In this document: piece after piece, positions 30,517 to 36,004 of the stretch
How positions within the stretch are numbered: position 1 is the first letter of the stretch
Layout of the letters: the number at the start of each line of letters is the position of its first letter
Assembly: GCF_019396325.1 (NCBI RefSeq)
Contig: NZ_JAHKRO010000092.1
Location: 1-36,004 of the forward strand
DNA: 36,004 bases
From: Nonomuraea ceibae
GTDB taxonomy: Bacteria; Actinomycetota; Actinomycetes; Streptosporangiales; Streptosporangiaceae
Direction of reading: 5' to 3'
Made by a program: the position numbers and the translations under genes
Notes under the pieces: generated by a model
Told to the model about the DNA's origin: nothing
The model's database searches: none
What the model saw: the letters and a program-made list of their open reading frames with translations, nothing else

Positions 30517-31323
30517 CTAGGCGTCGCGCCGGCGCAGCACGACCAGCCCGGCGAGCAGGGCCAGCGCCGTCCACCCCGCCAGCCAGGCCAGCCCCTCGCC
30601 CGCCGGGTACGGGATCGGGCCGCCGGTCAGGTTGTCGGCGCTCTCCATGAACGCCAGCCCGGCGAACGTCGGCAGCCGCATCGAGGCGTCCACCGCCGCC
30701 TGGCTCCCGGTCATGACCAGCAGCAGCGGCAGGCCGAGCGTCAGCATGAACATCACGGTCAGCGCCCCCGCCGAGCCGCGTACGGCCGCGCTCACCCCGA
30801 CGGTCAGCACGCCGGTCAGCGCGCAGAACACGCCGAGCCGCAGCAGGTCGGCCGCCGCCTGCCCGGGCGGGAAGGCCGCCGCCCCGCCGAACGTCTCCAC
30901 CGACAGCACCAGGTACGTGACCAGCGCCCCGGCGCCGCCCGCCACGATCCCGGCCGTGAACAGCACCGGCGCGGTCACCAGCGCCTTGGCGGCCAGCATC
31001 CGGCCCCGGATCGGCACCACCTGCAGCGTGCTCCTGATCGACCCGGAGGCGTACTCGGAGGTGACCATGAGCATCGCCAGCGTGATCACCGCGTACTGGG
31101 CGAACGCCGTCGCCGAGATCATCGGGCCGGTCACCACCACGCGCGACCCGGCGGCGCCCTCGCGCAGCGCCTCGGTAGCCTGCGCCGCGCCGAGCGTGAG
31201 CCCGCCGAGCACGGTCGCGGCCACCGCCGAGGCCAGGCAGAGCCAGGTCGAGCGGACCGACCAGAGCTTGACCCACTCGGCCGCGACGGCCCGCCCCAGC
31301 GGACTCCCCAGTGCGTTCCTCAT
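30517..31323 (-). CDS. ABC-2 type exporter permease
   Basis: Integral membrane permease of 268 residues with about six transmembrane segments; the N-terminus (EWVKLWSVRSTWLCLASAVAATVLGG) is the classic ABC-2 start, and the conserved EYASGSIRSTLQVVPIRGRMLAAK segment follows helix 2. ATG 31323 overlaps the ATPase stop as ATGA, so the pair forms a transporter. Its likely substrates (drug, peptide or lipid) are not readable. It is followed within 11 bp by the histidine kinase gene, suggesting an operon that couples a sensor to an exporter. Confidence 0.9.
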   Translation of the reverse strand: MRNALGSPLGRAVAAEWVKLWSVRSTWLCLASAVAATVLGGLTLGAAQATEALREGAAGSRVVVTGPMISATAFAQYAVITLAMLMVTSEYASGSIRSTLQVVPIRGRMLAAKALVTAPVLFTAGIVAGGAGALVTYLVLSVETFGGAAAFPPGQAAADLLRLGVFCALTGVLTVGVSAAVRGSAGALTVMFMLTLGLPLLLVMTGSQAAVDASMRLPTFAGLAFMESADNLTGGPIPYPAGEGLAWLAGWTALALLAGLVVLRRRDA

Positions 31324-32222
31324 CGCGTTCCTCCCGCGCCGTACTCCACGCTCGTGGCGGTCAGCTCCTGATATGCCTGTTCCAGCGACGCCTCGCGCGG
31401 GCTCAGCTCGTGCAGCCGGACGCCCGCCTCGTGGGCCAGGTCGCCGATCCGCTCCAGCGTCGCGCCGGTGGCGACGAGCTCGTTCTCGCCGCGCCGCTCC
31501 ACGCTCACGCCCTGTGCCGTCAGCAGGTCCGCGAGGTCGCCGGCGTGCGGGGACCGTACGAGCACGGAGGGGGTGGCGAGCACCTCGGCGAGCGGCGCGT
31601 CGGCGATCAGCCGGCCCTTGCCGATCACCACCAGGTGGTCGGCGGTGAGCTGCATCTCGCTCATCAGGTGGCTGGAGACGAACACCGTGCGGCCCTCGGC
31701 CGCCAGCGACCGCATCAGGCGGCGCACCCAGCGCACCCCGTCGGGGTCGAGCCCGTTGACGGGCTCGTCGAACATCAGCACCTCCGGATCGCCCAGCAGC
31801 GCGCCCGCGATGCCGAGCCGCTGGCTCATGCCGAGCGACAGCGCGCCCGCCCGCTTCCCGGCCGCCTCGCCGAGCCCGACGAGCTCCAGCACCCGCGCCA
31901 CGCGCGCCTTGGGGATGCCGGCGCCGCGCGCCATCGCCAGCAGGTGGGCGCGCCCGCTGCGCCCGGGGTGGACGGCGCGGGCGTCCAGCAGCGCGCCGAC
32001 CGTGCGCAGCGGGTGTTCCAGCTCGTGGTACGGCCTGCCGCCGATGAGCGCGCGGCCGGAGCTGGGGGCGTCGAGGCCGAGGATCATGCGCATCGTGGTG
32101 GACTTGCCGGCGCCGTTCGGGCCGAGGAAGCCGGTGACGGCGCCGGGTCTCAGCTCCAGCGTCAGGTCGTCCACGGCGGCGCGGTCGCCGTACCTCTTGG
32201 TGAGATGGTCGAGTCGGATCAC
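31320..32222 (-). CDS. ABC exporter ATP-binding protein
   Basis: ATPase of 300 residues. Walker A is GPNGAGKST (34-42), the signature LSLGMSQRLGIA (~137-148), Walker B EVLMFDEPVNGLD (~155-167) and the switch His in VFVSSHLMSE. The C-terminal ~80 residues form the domain common to ABC-2-associated ATPases. GTG 32222 has GAGG close upstream, and TACCGT (minus strand, 32236-32231) ends 8 nt before it. It heads the operon ATPase-permease-kinase-regulator, a layout used for antibiotic- or peptide-sensing exporters. Confidence 0.93.
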   Translation of the reverse strand: MIRLDHLTKRYGDRAAVDDLTLELRPGAVTGFLGPNGAGKSTTMRMILGLDAPSSGRALIGGRPYHELEHPLRTVGALLDARAVHPGRSGRAHLLAMARGAGIPKARVARVLELVGLGEAAGKRAGALSLGMSQRLGIAGALLGDPEVLMFDEPVNGLDPDGVRWVRRLMRSLAAEGRTVFVSSHLMSEMQLTADHLVVIGKGRLIADAPLAEVLATPSVLVRSPHAGDLADLLTAQGVSVERRGENELVATGATLERIGDLAHEAGVRLHELSPREASLEQAYQELTATSVEYGAGGTR

Positions 32223-32297
32223 GCTGCCTCACGGTAGGCAGCCGGGGCGGCGGCGGCCATGGGGGCGATCCGCCGACCCGTATGGAGGATTCCCGTA

Positions 32298-32315
32298 TTG
32301 CACTGATCGATCCAA
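32298..32315 (+). promoter_or_regulatory. Operator copy 1 for the TetR at 32335
   Basis: TTGCACTGATCGATCCAA lies 20 bp upstream of the TetR start. A close copy, TTGTACTGGTCGATCGAA, lies at 32927-32944 before the MFS gene; 15 of 18 positions are identical. The first copy contains the palindrome GATCGATC. The -10 TACGGT (32323-32328) follows it, 6 nt before ATG 32335. Confidence 0.65.
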
Positions 32316-32334
32316 AACGTGTTACGGTCGGCGC

Positions 32335-32907
32335 ATGGCACGACCGAGGACGTTCGACGAGGACCGGGCCCTGGAGGGCGCCATGCGCGCGTTCTGGGAG
32401 TCGGGCTACGAGGCCACCTCCACGCGGGACCTGTGCGAGGCCACCGGGCTGGGGCGCAGCAGCGTCTACAACGCCTTCGACGGCAAGCGGGAGCTGTTCG
32501 TCCGGGCGCTGGGCCACTACATGGAGCAGAAGGACGCGAAGCTGTTCGAGCTGCTGGAGCGCGACCTGCCGATCCGGGAGAAGGTGCGCGTCCTGCTCCA
32601 GTCGGTGGCCGAGGGCGATCCGGGCGAGCCGCCGGGCTGCCTGGTCGTCAACAGCATGGTCGAGCTGGCGCCCCGCGACCCGGAGATCGCCGAGATCCTG
32701 CGGCGCGACCAGGAGCGGCGGTTCGAGGCGCTGCGGGCGGCCATCGGGCTGGCGCGGGCGCGCGGCGAGCTGGGGCCGGGCAAGGACCCGGCGGCGCTGG
32801 CACGGTTCGTGGCGGCCGTCGTGAGCGGCATGCGCGTGGCGGCGCGGGCGGGCGGCGACCGGGCGGCGCTGGAGGCGATCGCGGCCACGGCGCTCGACGC
32901 GTTCTGA
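32335..32907 (+). CDS. TetR family regulator of the adjacent MFS exporter
   Basis: A 190-residue regulator. HTH at ~8-52 (RTFDEDRALEGAMRAFWESGYEATSTRDLCEATGLGRSSVYNAFDGKRELF), then a TetR ligand-binding domain with PPGCLVVNSMVELAPRDPEIA (~100-120), a segment found in the C-terminal domain of many AcrR/LmrA-type proteins. ATG 32335 has no ribosome-binding site but a -10 box 6 nt upstream. It shares its operator with the MFS gene that follows, so it probably represses itself and the exporter until a drug-like ligand binds. Confidence 0.92.
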   Translation: MARPRTFDEDRALEGAMRAFWESGYEATSTRDLCEATGLGRSSVYNAFDGKRELFVRALGHYMEQKDAKLFELLERDLPIREKVRVLLQSVAEGDPGEPPGCLVVNSMVELAPRDPEIAEILRRDQERRFEALRAAIGLARARGELGPGKDPAALARFVAAVVSGMRVAARAGGDRAALEAIAATALDAF

Positions 32908-32926
32908 GCGTTTTCGTGCCTCAGTT

Positions 32927-32944
32927 TTGTACTGGTCGATCGAA
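32927..32944 (+). promoter_or_regulatory. Operator copy 2 before the MFS exporter
   Basis: TTGTACTGGTCGATCGAA matches operator copy 1 at 15 of 18 positions. It sits between the TetR stop and the MFS start, followed by AATAAATGGAG. This indicates that the exporter has its own TetR-controlled promoter rather than relying only on read-through. Confidence 0.65.
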
Positions 32945-32959
32945 TAAATGGAGTGTTCG

Positions 32960-34177
32960 ATGCCGTTGGCTGTCTACGTCCTGGGGCTGGCGATCTTCGC
33001 CCAGGGCACCTCGGAGCTGATGCTGGCCGGGCTGCTGCCCGAGACGGCCGCCGGGCTCGGCGTGTCGGTGCCCGACGCCGGGCTGCTCATCTCGGCGTTC
33101 GCCGTCGGGATGCTGGTGGGGGCGCCGGTGCTGGCCGTGGTGACGCTGCGCTGGCCGCGCCGGACCGCCCTGCTGGCGTTCATGGCGGTGTTCACCGTGG
33201 CGCACGTGGTCGGCGCGCTGACGCCCGGCTACGCGACGTTGCTGGTGACGCGGGTGGTGGCCGCGTTCGTGTACGCCGGGTTCTGGGCCGTGGCCGCCGT
33301 CACCGCGATCGGCCTCGCCGGGCCCGCCGCGCGCGGCCGGGCGATGGGGATCGTCGCGGGCGGCCTCACCGTGGCCACCACCCTGGGCCTCCCGGCGGGC
33401 ACGCTCGTGGGGCAGGCCCTGGGCTGGCGGGCCGCGTTCTGGGTGGTGGCGGGCATGTCCGCGCTGGCCGCGCTCGGCGTCCTGGCCACCGTGCCGGGCC
33501 GGCCCCCGGCCCCGCACCCGTCGGCTCCCCGTACGGAGACGTCGTTGCGGCGGGAGCTCGGCGCGCTGGCGAACCCCCGGCTGTGGCTCGCCCTCGGCAC
33601 CACCGCGCTGTCCACGGCCGGGCTGCTCGTCACCTTCAGCTACCTGAGCGCGCTGCTCACCGACACGACGGGGCTGGCCCCGGGGTGGGTGCCGGCGATG
33701 CTGGCGCTGTACGGCGCGGGCTCGCTGATCGGCATCACCGTCGGCGGGCGCGTCGCCGACGCCCGCCCTTTCACCCTCCTGTACGCCGGCCTCGCCGCGC
33801 TGGTCGTCATCTCGGGGGCGCTGGCGCTGAGCGCCGAGGTGGCGTGGCTGGCGGTGCCGCTGGTGTTCCTGCTGGGCGCCTCCGGCTTCGCCACCAACCC
33901 GGCGCTGAACACCCGCGTGTTCGCCGTCGCCCACGACGCGCCCACGCTGGCGGCCTCCTTCAACGTGTCGGCGTTCAACGTCGGCATCACCGTGGGCCCG
34001 TGGCTGGGCGGGCTGCTGATCGCCGCCGGGTACGGGTACGCGCCGCTCGGCTGGATCGGCGCGGCGCTCGGCCTGCTGGCCCTGGGCGCCGTCGCCCTGG
34101 CCGCCTCCGCCGAGCGCCGCCCCCGCACTGCCGCCGCCCACCGGAACCCGGCCCCGGCCTGCCCGGGCGGCGTCTGA
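32960..34177 (+). CDS. Cmx/CmrA-like MFS drug exporter
   Basis: An MFS exporter of 405 residues with 12 transmembrane segments. The opening PLAVYVLGLAIFAQGTSELMLAGLLPE and the following LGVSVPDAGLLISAFAVGMLVGAPVLA match the DHA1 chloramphenicol-exporter group (Cmx/CmrA). A motif-C-like Gly/Pro run (GLTVATTLGLPAGTLVGQALGWRAAFW) lies in helix 5, the antiporter signature. I chose ATG 32960, with GGAG 6 nt upstream, over ATG 32948. The substrate, probably chloramphenicol-like or other hydrophobic drugs, is inferred. It is regulated by the adjacent TetR. Confidence 0.88.
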   Translation: MPLAVYVLGLAIFAQGTSELMLAGLLPETAAGLGVSVPDAGLLISAFAVGMLVGAPVLAVVTLRWPRRTALLAFMAVFTVAHVVGALTPGYATLLVTRVVAAFVYAGFWAVAAVTAIGLAGPAARGRAMGIVAGGLTVATTLGLPAGTLVGQALGWRAAFWVVAGMSALAALGVLATVPGRPPAPHPSAPRTETSLRRELGALANPRLWLALGTTALSTAGLLVTFSYLSALLTDTTGLAPGWVPAMLALYGAGSLIGITVGGRVADARPFTLLYAGLAALVVISGALALSAEVAWLAVPLVFLLGASGFATNPALNTRVFAVAHDAPTLAASFNVSAFNVGITVGPWLGGLLIAAGYGYAPLGWIGAALGLLALGAVALAASAERRPRTAAAHRNPAPACPGGV

Positions 34178-34186
34178 GGGGCCCGA

Positions 34187-34840
34187 TCAGCCGGGCGGGG
34201 CCTGGTAGACCGACACCGCGAACGGCCGATGAGCCTCCCGTTCCACCAGCTCGCTCAGCCGCGACACCGCCCGCCCGGATTCGACGAACCGGTGCAGCCG
34301 CCGCGCCTCCGGCCACGGATGCACCAGCACCAGCACGCCGCCCGGCGCCAGCAGCCCGGTCAGCCGGGCGCTGGCCCGCCGCAGCCGGTCGCGGCGGCCC
34401 AGGTAGTAGAGCGTCTCCGAGCAGAACACCAGGTCATAGCGGTGCTCGGAGGTGAAGCGGAGGATGTCGGCCGGCAGCAGCAGCGTCCTGTCGGCCGCCT
34501 TCTCCACCCGCTCCGCCGCCCGGGCCAGCGCCCGCTCGGAGATGTCCACGCCCGTGACGTGCGCCTCCGGATAGGCGGTGACGAGCTGCTCGGTGAACAC
34601 CCCCTCGCTGCACCCCACCTCCAGGATCCGCCGGTAGGGCAGATCGGGGAGCTGGGCGAGCGTGGCGGCGTACTTGGCCTGCTCATAGGCGTCGGTGCCC
34701 ATGTGCCACGGGTCGGGGCGGCGATGCCACCAGTCGAAGTAACGACGTAGTACGGCGCCCTGCCCCCGTGAGGAGAGCAGGGAGAGCGACCTGAAGAAGG
34801 TCCGGTGCAGAAGCTCGGTGATTTCCTTCACGGGTGCCAT
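34187..34840 (-). CDS. SAM-dependent methyltransferase (class I, NodS-like)
   Basis: A 217-residue methyltransferase. The SAM-binding motif I is ILEVGCSEGVFTEQL (~70-84), motif II GVDISERALARA (~96-107), and YDLVFCSETLYYLG (~133-146) is the post-II segment. The N-terminus (~20-60: RGQGAVLRRYFDWWHRRPDPWHMGTDAYEQAKY) is the usual NodS-type lead-in. ATG 34840 follows GGAAGGGG. The acceptor is unknown; small-molecule tailoring near the PKS end is plausible. Its stop lies 9 bp from the convergent MFS stop. Confidence 0.88.
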   Translation of the reverse strand: MAPVKEITELLHRTFFRSLSLLSSRGQGAVLRRYFDWWHRRPDPWHMGTDAYEQAKYAATLAQLPDLPYRRILEVGCSEGVFTEQLVTAYPEAHVTGVDISERALARAAERVEKAADRTLLLPADILRFTSEHRYDLVFCSETLYYLGRRDRLRRASARLTGLLAPGGVLVLVHPWPEARRLHRFVESGRAVSRLSELVEREAHRPFAVSVYQAPPG

Positions 34841-34931
34841 GCGGCCCCTTCCGCGCGCAGGGACATCTCGTGGGGGCCGTGGGGCCCGCCCGGCGTTCAC
34901 TGTCACTGCACCCAATCCTGCATGATCTCCA

Positions 34932-34955
34932 CCGCCGGCGAGCGGACCCCGGCGG
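34932..34955 (-). terminator. Possible terminator after the secreted-protein gene
   Basis: CCGCCGG (34932-34938) and CCGGCGG (34949-34955) form a perfect 7-bp stem with a 10-nt loop, 11 bp past the stop at 34966. No T tract follows. Confidence 0.35.
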
Positions 34956-34965
34956 CGCGGCCCGG

Positions 34966-35586
34966 TCAGCCGAACTCGATGCGCCCGGTGCCCGGCATCG
35001 CGCCGAGCCCGCCCGTCGCGCACCCCAGCACCCCGCCCTCCGGCGCGATCCCGCCCCTGGCCCGCCTGCCGTCCAGCGGCCCGCCGGTGACCCTCCCGGT
35101 CAGCAGCGCACCGGCCGCGCCCAGCTCGTCGTTGCGGATGCGCAGTCGGGAACTGCCCACCGGCCGTCCCGTCGCGTCGTACCAGGTGATGGTGGCGTGC
35201 CCGCGCATCCCGCGCGCGGCGGCGCACGAGGCCTCCCCCTCGGCGCGCAGCGACGCCCACCCCGACCTGAGCCGCCCCGGCTTCCCCCGGCAGCCGCTCA
35301 GCCACAACGCCCCCCGCGCCGCCACTCTCCCGGGCACCAGGCCCACGGGCGGCGTGAACACGATCGGGCTCCCGGGCGGCGTCCCGACCGCGCAGGCGAG
35401 CACCGCGGCCCGCCCCTTACCGCCTGCGACGTCCGGGGAGAGGGCAGCGAGCGCCCCGGCACGCGGAACGGCCGGGTGCGGCCGCGCGGCTCCCGTCGCC
35501 GCGGCGGGCCGGACCGTGGACCCCGCGGGGACGATGGTGAGGCCGGCGAGCAACGCGACGGCTCCGGCGATCGGCGTGATCTTCAC
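34966..35586 (-). CDS. Secreted protein of unknown function
   Basis: A 206-residue protein with a Sec signal peptide (MKITPIAGAVALLAGLTIV, cleavage probably after AAA near residue 30). The mature part is Gly/Ala/Arg-rich with four Cys residues (near 65, 99, 122 and 193) that could form disulfides. No known domain is recognised. GTG 35586 overlaps the stop of the upstream polyketide synthase gene (GTGA) and has GGGGGAG about 4 nt upstream, so it may be translated with it. Confidence 0.65.
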   Translation of the reverse strand: MKITPIAGAVALLAGLTIVPAGSTVRPAAATGAARPHPAVPRAGALAALSPDVAGGKGRAAVLACAVGTPPGSPIVFTPPVGLVPGRVAARGALWLSGCRGKPGRLRSGWASLRAEGEASCAAARGMRGHATITWYDATGRPVGSSRLRIRNDELGAAGALLTGRVTGGPLDGRRARGGIAPEGGVLGCATGGLGAMPGTGRIEFG

Positions 35587-36004
35587 GAGACTCCCCCGAC
35601 GTACAGTGCTTGCCCGGATACATTGTGTAGCATCCGGCGCGCCGGCAGGCCGCAATCGCGCTGCCAGGGGTAGGCGGGCAGGGTGACGACCCGGCCCGGC
35701 CGGGTGAAGTAGGCGGACCAGTCGGTGTCGGCCCCCGCGACGACCAGCTCGTCCACCGCCCGGTCGACGACCTCGACGCCGTCGCGGCCCGGGTCCATGG
35801 TGGCGACGATCGCCGGCGACCCGCTCTGCCGGATGAGCGTGACGGGCATCGGCGGCGGCCCGATGTGCGCGAGCAGCTCCACCCCGGCCAGCGCGGACCC
35901 CCGCCCCTCACCGCTCGCCCCCTCCGGCCCCGCCGCCGGGGACGGCGGCTCGGCGGCGCGCCGGGCCGCCTCCTCCAGCGGCAGGTCGCCGGCCGCCCAG
36001 GGGG
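35583..36004 (-). CDS. 3' end of a type I polyketide synthase (AT-linker region), partial
   Basis: The frame is open to the right edge and encodes the last ~139 residues of a larger protein. It shows the tail of an acyltransferase domain (SALAGVELLAHIGPPPMPVTLIRQ), then the post-AT linker DTDWSAYFTRPGRVVTLPAYPWQR, diagnostic of modular type I PKS. Instead of a KR, DH or carrier-protein domain, the protein ends only ~23 residues after YPWQR (GLPARRMLHNVSGQALYVGGVS). That makes it a KS-AT-type protein or a truncated PKS. The start lies beyond the window. Confidence 0.85.
   Translation of the reverse strand, partial: PWAAGDLPLEEAARRAAEPPSPAAGPEGASGEGRGSALAGVELLAHIGPPPMPVTLIRQSGSPAIVATMDPGRDGVEVVDRAVDELVVAGADTDWSAYFTRPGRVVTLPAYPWQRDCGLPARRMLHNVSGQALYVGGVS

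Noticed and set aside
29390..31276. A single 628-codon kinase reaching through the permease gene
   Set aside because: The upstream half is the shadow of the ABC-2 permease, which has a clear frame and a coupled start; the kinase itself begins at GTG 30505.

Overview
The window is GC-rich (about 72-74% by eye), starts many genes with GTG, packs genes into operons with 4-bp ATGA/GTGA overlaps, and encodes many TetR/AraC/XRE-type regulators. This points to a filamentous actinomycete, most likely Streptosporangiales (Nonomuraea-like). That placement is an inference from style, not from a marker gene. I see no rRNA, tRNA, CRISPR array, insertion sequence or prophage.

Layout. (1) 43-783: a multi-pass membrane protein. 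(2) 982-4012: a molybdate module, with a MerR-like HTH/TOBE regulator followed by modA, modB and modC. (3) 4213-7163: a DUF4342 protein, a tandem universal stress protein, a DUF4037 protein and an XRE/split-barrel flavin-binding-type protein. (4) 7135-17965, all minus strand: a long gene train read from right to left. It begins with a 20-residue peptide gene, then a ThiF/E1-like adenylyltransferase and a membrane M50-type zinc metalloprotease with a PqqD-like N-terminus, then narK, narG, narH, narJ, narI and a uridine-kinase-like P-loop protein. (5) 18095-20415: an AraC regulator coupled to a PLP decarboxylase, followed by a decayed ~16-bp tandem repeat (20466-20720). (6) 20759-21737: an ECF sigma factor with a partner membrane protein. 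(7) 21820-25868: XRE/cupin regulator plus GNAT, an ArsB/NhaD-type transporter, a TetR with a near-perfect operator, a YvaD-like membrane protein and a DUF4916/NUDIX-like protein. (8) 25888-28740: a maleylpyruvate-isomerase-fold protein, an AraC, a TetR and a pentapeptide-repeat protein. (9) 28755-32222: a NarL-type two-component system and an ABC-2 exporter. (10) 32335-34177: a TetR and a Cmx-like MFS drug exporter sharing an operator. (11) 34187-36004: a methyltransferase, a secreted protein and the 3' end of a polyketide synthase.

How the genes fit together. The mod genes supply molybdate for the molybdopterin cofactor of NarG, so groups 2 and 4 form one nitrate-respiration theme; the universal stress protein would suit a low-oxygen role. 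The most novel part is the compact candidate RiPP (ribosomally made, modified peptide) system at 15714-17965. Its tiny precursor gene was missed by ordinary ORF calling. It is followed by a hairpin and two maturation-type enzymes, and it sits only 37 bp upstream of narK, so it may be co-transcribed with the nitrate reductase. A second theme is a recurring promoter layout: many genes have a TAnnnT -10 box only 6-8 nt before the start codon, which predicts leaderless mRNAs.
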